Below, piece by piece: positions 21,393 through 33,400 of a stretch of DNA of 64,000 bases. Under the pieces are notes generated by a model that saw nothing but the letters and a program-made list of their open reading frames with translations, ran no database searches and was not told the DNA's origin. The stretch comes from Drosophila persimilis (lineage: Eukaryota; Arthropoda; Insecta; Diptera; Drosophilidae), in contig NW_020825565.1 in the NCBI RefSeq assembly GCF_003286085.1, positions 18,920-82,919 of the forward strand. Direction: 5' to 3'. A program made the translations under genes and the position numbers. The stretch's first letter is position 1, and each line of letters begins with the position of its first letter.

Positions 21393-22507
21393 TATACCCG
21401 ATACTCAAAATGAGTATTGGGGTATATTAGATTTGTGGTAAAAGTGGATGTGTGTAACGTCCAGAAGGAATCGTTTCCGACCCTATAAAGTATATATATT
21501 CTTGATCAGCATCAATAGCCGAGTCGATTGAGCCCTGTCTGTCTGTCCGTCCGTCCGTCTGTCCGTCTGTCCGTCTGTCCGTCCCCTTCAGCGCCTAATG
21601 CTCAAAGACTATAAGAGCTAGAGCAACGGTGTTTTGGATCCAGACTTCTGTGATATGTCACTGCTCCAAAAATATTTCAAAACTTTGCCCCGCCCACTTC
21701 CGCCCCCACAAAGGGCGAAAATCTGTGGCATCCACAATTTCGACGATACGAGAAAACTAAAAACGCAGAATCGTAGAAGATGACTATATCTTCTAGAGTG
21801 CCAAATCTGAACCAGATCGTATAATTATTACAGCCAGAATCACGAAAACAATTTCACTCTTTCTCGCTCTGTCTCACTCTAACACACAGGTTTCATGGTC
21901 GGTTTTGCCAATTGCAAAATATGAGTTCAAGGATCTCAGAACCTATAAAAGCCAGAGCAACCAAATTTGGTATCCACACTCCTGTGATATCGGACCTTGA
22001 CCGTTTCCTGTCCAAATTTCGCCACACCCCCTTCCGCCCCCGCAAAGGACGAAAATCTGAGGCAACCACAAATCTCAGAGACTATTAAGGCTAGAGTAAC
22101 CAAATTTGGTGCACACACTCCTTTAAGATGTCACTATAAAACGTATATCTCAGAATTTCGCCCCACCCCCATCCGTCCCCACAAAGGACGAAAATCTGTT
22201 GCATCCACAATATTGCAGATTTGAGAAAACTAAAAACGCAGAATCATAGATAATGACCATATCTATTAGATTGCTGAATCTGGATCAGATCAGATCATTT
22301 TTATAGCCAAAAGGAACAAATCAATTTGCACTGGCTACGCAGCGCCCGACGTCACGCTCAGACTGATTTTCTGTCTCTCTCGCACGCACTCTTTGTCGTG
22401 TCGTTAAATATTAGCGGCGTCTGCCGGAGGAGAGCCATACTGACTTAGTATCGGGTATAACCGTAGAGTTGCGGTGTCCGCAGCAACTCACAACGTTCCC
22501 CCTCGTT
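21393..22507 (+). mobile_element. DINE-1 truncating the P-like transposase
   Basis: Full-length plus-strand copy: TATACCC at 21393, (GTCY)n at 21538-21584, hairpin end at 22507. It interrupts transposase coding sequence. It is nearly the inverse of the copy at 1052-2190 and belongs to the same subtype. Confidence 0.92.
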
Positions 22508-22658
22508 TAATATTAGTTCTTCTTAGGAAACACTCTTTGTGGACTATACGAGGAGGAAAAAAAAATGCGTCAAAAAAGCTAAAAATTATGGCTCAATAAA
22601 TAATACAACCAACGGCTTGTTGAACCAAAAAACCAAAACTGAACACCAAGATAAACAA
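22508..22658 (+). pseudogene. Possible transposase C-terminal tail between two DINE-1 copies
   Basis: 151 bp of A-rich sequence between a plus- and a minus-strand DINE-1. A lysine-rich reading (RRKKKCVKKAKNYG) is open from about 22527 to the next DINE-1. By position it should be the transposase C-terminus or 3' UTR. The assignment is by context only. Confidence 0.4.
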
Positions 22659-23758
22659 AACGAGGGGGAACGTTGTGAGTTGCTGCGGACACCGCAACTC
22701 TACAGTTATACCCGATACTAAGTCAGTATGGCTCTCCTCCGGCAGACGCCGCTAATATTAAACGACACGACAAAGAATGCGTGCGAGAGAGACAGAAAAT
22801 CAGTCTGAGCGTGACGTCGGGCGCTGCGTAGCCAATGCAAATTGATTTGTTCCTTTTGGCTACAAAAATTATCTGATATGATCCAGATTCAGCAATCTGA
22901 TAGATATGGTCGTTATCTATGATTCTGAGTTTTTAGTTTTCTCAAATCTGCAATATTGTGGATGCAACAGATTTTCGTCCTTTGTGTGGGCGGAAGGGGG
23001 TGGGGCGAAATTCTGAGATATACGTTTTATAGTGACATCTTAAAGGAGTGTGTGTACCAAATTTGGTTACTCTAGCTTTAATAGTCTCTGAGATTTGTGA
23101 ATATCCCCAGATTTGCATCCTTTGCGGGGGCGGAAGGGGGTCTGGCGAAATTTTGAAACAAACTCGTCTCGGTCCGATATATTAGGAGTGTGGATACCAA
23201 ATTTGGTTGCTCTAGCTTTTATAGTCTCTGAGATCTAGACGCTAATGTTTTACTCTAAGCAAAGCCGCCTATGCTACGTGTGTGTTAGAGAGAGACAGGG
23301 CGAGAAAAAATTAAATTGTTTTCTTGATGCTGGCTATAATAATAATACGATCCAATTCAGATTCTGCATTCTAAAAGATATGGTCATTCTCTACGATTCT
23401 GCGTTTTTTGTTTTCTCGTATCTTTAAAATTGTGTATGCCACAGATATTCGCCCTTTGTGGGGGCGGAAGTGGGCGGGGCAAAGTTTTGAAATATTTTTG
23501 GAGCAGTGACATATCACAGAAGTCTGGATCCAAAACATCGTTGCTCTAGCTCTTATAGTCTTTGAGCATTAGGCGCTGAAGGGGACGGACAGACGGACGG
23601 ACGGACAGACAGACATGGCTCAATCGACTCGGCTATTGATGCTGATCAAGAATATATATACTTTATGGGGTCGGAAACGATTCCTTCTGGACGTTACACA
23701 CATCCACTTTTACCACAAATCTAATATACCCCAATACTCATTTTGAGTATCGGGTATA
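22659..23758 (-). mobile_element. DINE-1 in the 3' part of the P-like element
   Basis: Full-length minus-strand copy. The hairpin end is at 22659, the GACR array at 23584-23612 and TATACCC at 23758. With 21393-22507 it forms a tail-to-tail inverted pair separated by 151 bp, a potential long hairpin. Confidence 0.92.
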
Positions 23759-24030
23759 AAAATCGGACCATCCAAATTGAAGTCGAGCATCAATGTGATG
23801 AGTCATTCCAGATGGCTTCCCGTCGTCAACGATTCATATTTTGTTTTTGTATTCTTTCTCTCGAGACACACCGACTCGACGCTGACCGAGGCATTGACGA
23901 AGCCGAGTAGCGAAGGTCGCGTAAAAGAGAATTGAAGTAATAGCCCCGCGCGCCCGTACCATGAAGCGTCAAACGAAAATTGAAAAAGAATTTGTTCCTC
24001 ATGCAACATCTTGGTATTGTATAGTCTTTG
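23759..24030 (+). other. P-like element right terminal region with TIR
   Basis: Non-coding end of the transposon. It shares about 200 bp, inverted, with the left end of the short P-like elements at 42778 and 49181 (GATGTTGCATGAGGAAC and CACACCGACTCGACGCTGA blocks), so those are deletion derivatives of the same family. It ends with the 18-bp TIR at 24013-24030. Confidence 0.8.
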
Positions 24031-24993
24031 GTTCTATGAAACTTATTTGAAAGTTTTGGTGTGCTTGGGTGTATGGACATTTTGTTTCGACTTGTTTGAC
24101 TATTCCTGAAATACATTCGTCATTTTTTCATTTATTTTTCGTTTTGATTCTTTTTCATATACCTCGTTTTCTAGAACGTAATAATTGTTTTGCGTTAGGT
24201 AAGTGAGGATGTTATTATCTTCATCTGGATATGGGACAATTTTAAGTATAGAAATATTTCTGATCTGTTGTGGGATGTTGGAAATTATTAGCATTTCGTT
24301 AGTGTCTGATTTCAACCAGGTAGATGTTTTGATATTTAATAATTTCTCTGAATCGATGTGTTTCAGGTACTCCTGCCTCAATAATTTTGGATTAAAGATA
24401 CCTAATTTTGTTAGCTGGATGCCTAATTCAATATCCTCTATGTACTCAGTAAAATGTTGAAGGTTAAATATTAATATTTATAGTTGCTTATTTCTGTCAT
24501 TATCCTTGTTTAATTTATTGACAACTTCTATGCCGGAATTTACTGCTTGAATTACTAAGTTTAATTCGTTAACTTGAACACTGTGGCTAGCCAGATTGTC
24601 TATTTGGTCTATTTTCCCTTCTAATTCGACCTTATCATCTTGATCTAACGTTCCAAATAGATATTTATATATTGTGCCTATTGCATTTATAAGGCCTCTT
24701 TTGTTTCTTTTGGCTATTTTTATGCCGTTGAATTCACGTTGCAATTTCTCGACTAAATATTGAACTTGTATTTCGTTATTAAATTGGGTTGCCTGTTCTA
24801 GTAAACTCTGATATGTTTCATCTGTTCTTGTTATATTAATTATTAGATAATGGTATTCATAATTAATGGGTATGTTAATGGTATTTGTTTTGAATATGAG
24901 ATATCCATTCCTTGAGTTGATGGGATCTATCTCTATATTCTGTCCGGTAGACTGTAGGACGGTGAACATTAGTAAGATTTTAATCTTAATCAT
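24031..24993 (-). pseudogene. gypsy-B env, signal peptide, cleavage site and main ectodomain
   Basis: Starts at ATG 24993 with a hydrophobic leader (MIKIKILLMFTVLQSTGQ). A dibasic furin-type site KRNKRG is followed by a hydrophobic fusion-peptide-like stretch (LINAIGTIYKYLFGTLD), the arrangement of errantivirus and baculovirus F-type envelopes. The first frame stops at 24478. A second frame (24381-24100) and then a third carry the ectodomain on to the P-like insertion at 24030. At least two frameshifts plus two insertions break the gene, so no functional product is expected. Upstream lies the integrase end, in normal pol-env order. Confidence 0.8.
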
Positions 24994-25194
24994 GTTGTAG
25001 CTCCGGATTCCAAGTACTCTCTTCGGGTACTCTGCAATTATCGTATTTACTTTTATTAGATTTTTTCTTTCTTTTGAATTTCGTTTTATAGTGGGTGATT
25101 TTCCTCCCTCTCCCTATTTTTCTCTTCAAAGTGCTTTTCGTCTACCTGCCTAATTTCCCCTGTTCTTTTGAACGGGTTGGTTGTTATACCCGAT
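24994..25194 (-). pseudogene. gypsy-B integrase C-terminal tail
   Basis: A basic, frame-shifted minus-strand reading (FKRTGEIRQVDEKHFEEK, then KTKFKRKKKS) lies just before env. It is the direct continuation of the integrase end at 29574-29721 once the DINE-gypsyA-DINE block is set aside. Confidence 0.65.
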
Positions 25195-26274
25195 ACTCAA
25201 AATGAGTATTGGGGTATATTAGATTTGTGGTAAAAGTGGATGTGTGTAACGTCCAGAAGGAATCGTTTCCGACCCCATAAAGTATATATATTCTTGATCA
25301 GCATCAATAGCCGAGTCGATTGAGCCATGTCTGTCTGTCCGTGTGTCCGTCCCCTTCAGCGCCTAATGCTCAACGACTATAAGAGCTAGAGCAACGATGT
25401 TTTGGATCCAGACTTCTGTGATATGTCACTACTACAAAAATATTTCAAAACTTTGCCCCGCCCACTTCCGCCCCCTCAAAAGGCGAAAATCTGTGGCATC
25501 CACAATTTTAAAGATACGAGAAAACCAAAAACGCAGAATCGTAGAGAATGAGCATATCTTTTAGAATGCGGAATCTGCATTATATCGTATTATTATTATA
25601 GCCAGCATCAAGAAAACAATTTAATTTTTTCGCCCTGTCTCTCTCTAACACACACGTAGCATAGGCGGCTTTGCTTAGAGTAAAACATTAGCGCCTAGAT
25701 CTCAGAGACTATAAAAGCTAGAGCAACCAAATTTGGTATCCACACTCCTAATATATCGTACCGAGACGAGTTTGTTTCAAAATTTCGCCACACCCCCTTC
25801 CGCCCCCGCAAAGGATGCAAATCTGGGGATATTCACAAATCTCAGAGACTATTAAAGCTAGAGTAACCAAATTTGGTACACACACTCCTTTAAGATGTCA
25901 CTATAAAACGTATATCTCAGTATTTCGCCCCACTCCCTTCCGCCCATACAAAGGACGAAAATCTGTTGCATCCACAATATTGCAGATTTGAGAAAACTAA
26001 AAACGCAGAATTATAGATAACGACCATATCTATCAGATTGCTGAATCTGGATCAGATCAGATCATTTTTATAGCCAAAGGAAACAAATCAATTTGCACTG
26101 GCTACGCAGCGCCCGACGTCACGCTCAGACTGATTTTCTGTCTCTCTCGCACGCACTCTTTGTCGTGTCGTTTTTTATTAGCGGCGTCTGCCGGAGGAGA
26201 GCCATACTGACTTTGTATCAGGTATAACTGTAGAGTTGCGGTGTCCGCAGCAACTCACAACGTTCCCCCTCGTT
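25195..26274 (+). mobile_element. DINE-1, left border of the gypsy-A block inside gypsy-B
   Basis: Full-length plus-strand copy: TATACCC at 25195, short GTCY array at 25330-25352, hairpin and CCCCCTCGTT end at 26274. The left flank is the gypsy-B integrase tail and the right flank is gypsy-A RT-leader junction sequence. The flanks come from two unrelated elements, so it is not a simple insertion. Confidence 0.9.
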
Positions 26275-27070
26275 TTTTTTTTTTTTATTTTTGAATTGTC
26301 TTGATTAGCTTTTTTTTTTGTATTTATTTTTTGTTTTTTGGGAAACAATGTATCCCAGAAATTTGGTTTCCAATTGAAAGAACTTAGACTTCTCTAGGGA
26401 AATTTTCATATTAGCGTTTTGCAAAATCTGTATTATATGAATAAGATCTTTATAATGTTGTTCTATAGTTTTTGAAAATATTATTATATCGTCTATATAG
26501 ACGTGACAAGTTTTCCCAACTTGTTCTCTAAGTATATCGTCCATTGCCCTTTGGAAAATTCTGGGAGCGTTCGTCAATCCCATAGGCATTCTTAGAAATT
26601 CATATTTGCCGTTATTTATGGAAAAAGATGTTTTTTTCAATATCTGATTCCCTCATTAAAATCTGATAGAAACTTGATTCTAAATCAATGGCCGAGAAAT
26701 ACTTTGCATTACCTAAATTGGCAAGGATTACTGAAGGATCTTGCATAGGGTATCTATCCGGTATGGTGTTTTCATTAAGTTTCTTAAAGTCTATTACTAA
26801 TCTATGTTTAGAAGTTCCGTCCTCATTTACTCCTTTCTTTGGTACTACTATTACCGGTGAATTATATGGGCTTTTACTAGGTCTGATTATACCTTCATCT
26901 AACATTTTACTTATTTCGTTATTAACGAAATCGTTAACCGAATAAGCGTATGGATACTGTTTGCCATATACCGGTCTATCATGTTCAGTGTTAATCTCTC
27001 CTTTTATATCCGTTCTGAACGGTAACTGTAAATCTATATTGGCATGGTCTTCTTCGATGATAGATACCAT
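26275..27070 (-). pseudogene. gypsy-A reverse transcriptase (inverted third copy)
   Basis: Minus-strand RT with the same motifs as 7787-8656 (GIIRPSKSPYNSPVIVVPKK, SAIDLES, YIDD). An A7 run near 26631 shifts the frame between 27070-26612 and 26640-26305. The left end includes the same RT-to-A-rich-leader junction as the tandem copies before it meets DINE-1, showing that this copy derives from the chimeric unit. RNase H and integrase are absent. Confidence 0.85.
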
Positions 27071-27800
27071 TTTCTCTCTGAGATTTTCTAAATTGTCCTC
27101 TTTTGTAGGTTATTGTGTTATACAATTTCATTTTTTTCAATTCAGAATTTGCATAACTTTGTATGTCGGATATTTCTACGACGGCGCGTTCAGGATTTTT
27201 GCATCCCAAACGTTTAAATTGTTCATTGTCGGATAATTCAACGACGGCGTGTTCAGGATTCTTTAATCCCAAACTATTCAAACTTTTAGTGTCGGATAAT
27301 TCAACGACGGCGTGCTCAGGATATTTTAATCCCAAACTATTAAAACTTTGGATGTCGGATGATTCAACGACGGCGGGTTCAGGATATTTGAATCACAAAC
27401 TATTGACTATTTTCTTCTTCAAAATATTTTTTTATTATATATTCCTTCAATGGAAGGATGGTTTTTCCTTCAATAAAGGTTAATTTGTTTAAAGAAAGAA
27501 CCTCATCATATATTAGTTTCTCTTCATTGTCTTTATAACTTAAAGTCCCCTTTCCTGTATAAATAACATCTCCGATTTTCTTTAAAAGGTTAAATCCTAT
27601 TAGTAAATCTGCCTCCATTCCATATATTTCATAAAACACTTGTTTTGTGTTAAAAATAGTTATATTATGGAAATATTTAATTATTGAAAACCCATTTACT
27701 GTAGCAACTTTCTTATAAATTGATAATTCTTTTTTATTTTCGTAAATTCCCTTTTTTATATAACAGGAAGTTGCTCCCCGTATCTATCAAAACTTGTAAC
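27071..27800 (-). pseudogene. gypsy-A linker repeats and protease (inverted third copy)
   Basis: Carries the four-unit 63-bp repeat (CGACGGCG cores at 63-bp spacing, 27180-27380) and then protease: the frame 27639-27400 with DLLIGFNLLKKIGDV, and the DTGSNFLL active site near 27760-27790 in another frame. No DINE-1 interrupts this part, unlike either plus-strand unit. Confidence 0.75.
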
Positions 27801-28455
27801 TCTTTGTTTATTTTTGTATCTACTCTTTTTAAGTAGGGCAGTCCTACTTCGGGGGCTGATCTAAAAAATGGTACTCCTCAATGTTATTTATCCGCATTGC
27901 TTTATTAGCCGGTAGTTCCGACGTTTCATTTGGTTTTCGTTTCTGCGCTTGATTATTCGGTACCACGTTTGCCCTAAAATGCTGAGCTTGGTTATAATTG
28001 TTATTATTTCTCCTATAATAACCATTAGTATTCTCCCGATAATATCTATTATTATTATTATTTCCCCTGTATTGAAAGCTTTTCTGTCGGTTCTGGATTT
28101 GTAATGATTCGTCTACATCCCTTGGTTCTGGGGCCTGATTTTGTTGTCTATTACCCAAGAAATAGGGTTGTCCCCATGAAATGTTATTCCTCTGAAAATC
28201 CCTTTTTTGGTCGAATGGTGAACTATTAGTCCTTGGTTGTCGTTGGTTGAATCTTAATGTATTATAATTATTATTCCCTGAATTTCTGGGGCCACTGAAT
28301 TGGTAGGCAAATTGGGCCCGTATGTTATTTGATTGCAATTCCAGTACCTTTGCCAAGGCATTCGGTAAATCTGGGGGATTCAATGAGAATATGATTTCTG
28401 CAATACCGCCGTTTAGGCCAGTGACAAAAATGCGTAAGGCATTGTCTCTAATTTT
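27801..28455 (-). pseudogene. gypsy-A gag C-terminal part (inverted third copy)
   Basis: Minus-strand frame ending at 27844, 179 codons plus the continuation to the DINE-1 at 28455. It keeps the RAQFAYQFSGP stretch lost by a short deletion in the other two copies and is therefore the most complete C-terminal gag here. The junction with DINE-1 is at the same gag codon as at 22/23 and 5377/5378. Confidence 0.8.
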
Positions 28456-29573
28456 TATACCCGATACTCAAAATGAATATTGGGGTATATTAGATTTGTG
28501 GTAAAAGTGGATGTGTGTAACGTCCAGAAGGAATCGTTTCCGACCCCATAAAGTATATATATTCTTGATCAGCATCTATAGCCGAGTCGATTGAGCCATG
28601 TCTGTCTGTCCGTCCGTCCGTCTGTCCGTCTGTCCGTCCACTTCAGCGCCTAATGCTCAAAGACTATAAGAGCTAGAGCAACGATGTTTTGGATCCAGAC
28701 TTCTGTGATATGTTACTGCTCCAAAAATATTTCAAAACTTTGCCCCGCCCACTTCCGCCCCCACAAAGGGCGAAAATATGTGGCATACACAATTTTAAAG
28801 ATACGAGAAAACAAAAAACGCAGAATCGTAGAGAATGACCATATCTTTTAGAATGCAGAATCTGAATTGGATCGTATTATTATTATAGCCAGCATCAAGA
28901 AAACAATTTAATTTTTTCTCGCCCTGTCTCTCTCTAACACACACGTAGCATAGGCGGCTTTGCTTAGAGTAAAACATTAGCGTCTAGATCTCAGAGACTA
29001 TAAAAGCTAGAGCAACCAAATTTGGTATCCACACTCCTGTGATATCGGACCGAGACGAGTTTGTTTCAAAATTTCGCCACACCCCCTTCCGCCCCCGCAA
29101 AGGATGCAAATCTGGGGATATTCACAAATCTCAGAGACTATTAAAGCTAGAGTAACCAAATTTGGTACACACACTCCTTTAAGATGTCACTATAAAACGT
29201 ATATCTCAGAATTTCGCCCCACCCCCTTCCGCCCACACAAAGGACGAAAATCTGTTGCATCCACAATATTGCAGATTTGAGAAAACTAAAAACTCAGAAT
29301 CATAGATAAGGACCATATCTATCAGATTGCTGAATCTGGATCATATCAGATAATTTTTGTAGCCAAAAGGAACAAATCAATTTGCATTGGCTACGCAGCG
29401 CCCGACGTCACGCTCATACTGATTTTCTGTCTCTCTCGCACGCACTCTTTGTCGTGTCGTTTTTTATTAGCGGCGTCTGCCGGAGGAGAGCCATACTGAC
29501 TTAGTATCGGGTATAACTGTAGAGTTGCGGTGTCCGCAGCAACTCACAACGTTCCCCCTCCTTTTTGTTTTAA
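28456..29573 (+). mobile_element. DINE-1, right border of the gypsy-A block
   Basis: Full-length plus-strand copy: TATACCC at 28456, GTCY array at 28598-28636, hairpin and CCCCCTCCTT at 29573. The left flank is the gypsy-A gag site (identical to the insertion in the tandem copies). The right flank is gypsy-B integrase, so the two halves have different origins. Confidence 0.9.
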
Positions 29574-29726
29574 CTAGGGGTGCATTCTTGTAGCGTGTGT
29601 CTACTTCAAAGTCGATTCGATCGTTATTCAAATGATGGATCTTCCTAACTTTATTCAGTTGGGTGTTATAATTTGGTAGTCCGGCGTACAGGAAGATATC
29701 AGCTGGGGATCTTTTTGTAGTATTAT
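29574..29726 (-). pseudogene. gypsy-B integrase, near C-terminal segment
   Basis: Minus-strand reading (KRSPADIFLYAGLPNYNTQLNKV then VDTRYKNAPLVKTK) is the C-terminal domain of a 17.6/297-like integrase. It continues exactly from the frame at 37761-38556 across the BEL provirus. The last five bases, ATTAT (29722-29726), are the BEL target duplication. Confidence 0.8.
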
Positions 29727-30270
29727 TGAATAAATCAAATGAATCTGTTGATGTAGATTCACTTGATTTTTGTGTGATTGTCAATATGACAATCGTATGC
29801 TGAAAATGTAAATTTGTATGCTACCGGTTCATGTACCAGTAACAAATGGTCGCCGCAATCGGTACTTGAACAAATTGGGCTTCGGAGATGTGAATACGTC
29901 AGAGTTTTCTTTCGTACTGATTTTATTTGGTAAAATGCGAGGTTTATATACAAGTTCTATGAGTATAATTGTTTACTTAGGATCTTAGGTATGTTTAATT
30001 AGTTCTGAGAGATGGTGAGAGATTTGACCACATGCAGGTCATCCAGAATGTGTTTAATGATAGTGTTGTAAATATCTTAACAGTGTATGTACACAAATGC
30101 ATGCAGCTGTCCGTTGTGTATTTATTTAGGTCAGTAGTGCATGTCACATATTTATATTTAGAGCATATTATCGTTTATTTATTTAGGTGGCTGGGAAATC
30201 TTAACCTTTTATGGCTAGCTATTTGTCTAGGTCTAATCATACGATTTTGTATTTTAATTGAAATCGTACA
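29727..30270 (-). repeat. BEL 3' LTR
   Basis: 544 bp, starting (minus strand) TGTACGATTT and ending GATTTATTCA. Compared with the 5' LTR it has extra sequence around 30030-30145 (CATCCAGAATGTG... to TTAGGTCAGTAG) and lacks about 120 bp found at 37497-37615. The outer ends are nearly identical. Confidence 0.9.
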
Positions 30271-30283
30271 TCCTCCCGGCCGT
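30271..30283 (-). promoter_or_regulatory. BEL polypurine tract
   Basis: The complement of TCCTCCCGGCC reads GGCCGGGAGGA directly before the 3' LTR start, the expected place for plus-strand priming. Confidence 0.7.
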
Positions 30284-30487
30284 TGAACATAGTATGCTCA
30301 ACCATCATCAATATTGATTGTGAATGGATGCCTTGGTGCGTTTTCTTCACTAGCTGATGAGCTAAGTGTATGTCTCTGCTGAGAAGGGAGTCTTGTTGTG
30401 TACCACCTTTTAACCAGATGAATCATTACAATGATCATGATAAAAAGCAGTGCAATCTATATGGCAATATGATGATGATCAATGGTT

Positions 30488-33400
30488 TCAAGATTGTAAC
30501 TTGGGGGGTAACTTGAAACTTTTAGGTGGTAGCAGATTCGTTTCCATTTGATATAGCTCCTTGTAGTTCAGCTTTTCATCGTTCCTTGAAACTTTATTTG
30601 TAGAACGTTCAGTTGATGTTTCGTTGAGGTCACTATCTCCGAAACGAGGGTATGATACCTGCAGAGTAGTTTCCAATGTGCTCTGACTTGTGACAGTCAT
30701 TAGCGAATTCCGAATGATGCATCCAGGTTCGGCGATCAATATTCCTGAGTGTTGTAGCTTGATATCCGAAATGCCATCTGCACATACCGCTGACAGCTTT
30801 AATGATGACTTTGTTGCAAAAATCCATCGATTTCTTTTATGCATGCTCAACCATAAAAATGATTTTTTTGTGTTGACTAGGTGACATGATGAGTCCGTTT
30901 TATTGTGAAACATTTGTAATTCACAACTTGTTTCGGCTGAGAACATTGTTTGTTTATTATAGCAAACAAAGTCAAAGTTTTTAAATTCAGTCTCTGATAG
31001 TTCAACAAATTCGTCACGGTGACTATTGTTTGCCATATATGGTGTTTTTATTTCAAACATGCTTATCCCATTTTTATTTGGCACCGGAATCGCTGTCAAT
31101 TTGTATATTTCCAGTTCGTTTACTGAGACTAATGGAAATGTAACCTTGATAATTGTATGATCCTCTATTATAGTGCCTTCTGCTTTCATCATCTGGTACA
31201 CCATGAGCATATTGTCGGGAGTTACTGGAAGTGATTGTCCTGGCCTTAAATGATCCCGTATCTGTTCCAGTTGTTCCTTGAGTTGTCGGGGTGATATTAG
31301 CATAGGGCTAATTGTATTGTGTCGGATATCTGTCAAGACATTGATGATTTCTGCTTGCATTCGTTGAAGATTTGCAGCTAATAGAGTCAACTGAGTAGAC
31401 AATGTAATGTACCACTGAAAGGCGCTAAAATGATCAGCCCTTCCCTTTGACTCGGTGATGAAATCCTCAATTCGACTTAATCGTTTGGAACTTGAGATTT
31501 CATCCCGTTTTATCACATTGATTGTAGAGTCAATCAATGATGTTTGATTTTTAAGCAAGGTTAATAGGTGATCCTCGTTATCCTTAACCTTTGCTATAGT
31601 TTCCGACATTTCACGGGCATATGTTGAGTCTAATACGCCAAATAGACTGCTTGCGATGTTTCCAATGATGTCCAGCGGTGCCCTTTGCCTCCGTGTTCTT
31701 GCTATTAATGTATTTTCAGCTTGCAGGTCCTCTTCTATATGTTTGAAGTGCTGATACATACTGGTGCATGCGTCTACTAGTTGAAGTTGTGTGCATAGAG
31801 ATCCACTTTTAGTAGTCCCCATGGTGAATGTGTTCATGTCTTTCCAATAGGGCATTAAATTGTAGTAGACAATGATGGTCCAGTCAGTTGTCGCCAGTTG
31901 GCTGGTTCCAACTCTTTCAAAGTATATACCCGGTTTTGATCCAAACTGGGTTATGTTGATTGACTGTGCCATTGCTAACGGTACCAGCAGCAACATTACA
32001 AGCATCGGATGTTTATGTGTGGGTTCCTCTTCGTTAAATAGTGGAGCTACATGTTGAATCTCTCGTTTGAAAATCCCCTTTGCCGTTTTTACTTCCACCA
32101 CTCGTACAAAATTGTCCTTGCCATGAAACAATCGAATGATTCTTCCTAGTGGCCATTGTAATACTGGTGTATTGTCTTCCTTTAGTATTACTAATGTTCC
32201 TTCCTTAATGTTAGCCGAAGACTTCCTCCACTTTAGACGCTGTTGCAACTGCTGAAGGTATTCATTGGACCATTGTGTCCAGAATGAGTGCTTCAATTTT
32301 GAAACTGCTTGCCATCGATTTCGTAGCGTCTTTGGTTGCTGGGATGGCTCACTGTCAGCTTGTGCGGTTAACGGCTCTCCTATCAGGAAATGCCCTGGCG
32401 TTAATGCTGTTACGTCGTTTGGGTTGTCAGATATTGGTGTTAATGGTCGAGAGTTTAGTATGGCCTCTATTGCGACTATAACCGTTTCTAACTCCTCATA
32501 GGTTAAATTTGCCGTCGTCACATTTTTTAAGAGGAGATGTTTGTCAGATTTTACTGCAGCTTCCCATAAATCGCCGAAGTGTGGTGCGCGAGGAGGTATA
32601 AATTTAAATTGTACCCGTTTATTGTTGCACTCTCGTACAATGTGTTCCTTTGCCTTTTCCGAGAATGTGGCTTCTTCTAACTCTTGAAGTTTGTTCCCGG
32701 CTCCTACGAAGTTCGTAGCATTGTCGCAATGGAGCACTTGACATTTTCCTCGACGAGAGATGAACCGCCGAAGTGCCGCTAAATATGCTTCTGTGGTCAG
32801 ATCACTGACAAGCTCTAGATGTACTGCTTTAGTCGCGAAACAACAAAATATAGCTATGCACGCTGTATTAGGCTTCTTTCCTCGAATTTTATAGTGGATT
32901 TTGAATGGTCCACAGTAGTCAACACCAGAATTGAGGAATGGCCGTGCTTGGGTGACTCGAAGAGGTGGCAGATTTCCCATGATTTGTTCTAGTAGTTTGG
33001 GCTTGGCTCTAGTGCATTTCACGCAGTTCTGCACAATACTTCTGGCCATGTTTTTCCCTTTGAGTATCCAGTACTGTTGTCGTGATGCTGTCAGCAATGC
33101 CTGGGGACCGCAATGCATGTTTTCCTTGTGTATCTTACCAAGGATCAACTTCACAATTGGATCGTTGTAGGGCAGGAGCATTGGGTGTTTGGCGTCAAAT
33201 GAAATATTTGCCGCTTCCAGTCGACCACCTACTAGTAAGATTCCCTCCTGATCCATGAATGGTGTTAGAGAGTTTATTGAACTTCTCTTTTGTGTTTCCT
33301 TATGATTTGTTAAGTGACGTATGTCTTCTTTGAAGTCATTCTGTTGTATGTTACGTATGACAATTTTCTGAGCTTCTTTCATCTCATTGAATTGGACAGT

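Larger units (their letters stand above)
19643..24030 (+). mobile_element. P/Hoppel-like DNA transposon with two nested DINE-1 copies
   Basis: Bounded by an 18-bp perfect terminal inverted repeat CAAAGACTATACAATACC (19643-19660 and its complement 24013-24030) and 7-bp target duplications GTTCTAT (19636-19642 and 24031-24037). It carries an uninterrupted P-superfamily transposase core. Seven-base duplications and an intronless coding region are described for Hoppel/1360 (ProtoP), whereas the canonical P element makes 8-bp duplications. The left end goes straight from the TIR into the middle of the transposase, implying a deletion of the 5' part. It is inserted in gypsy-B env. Confidence 0.85.
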
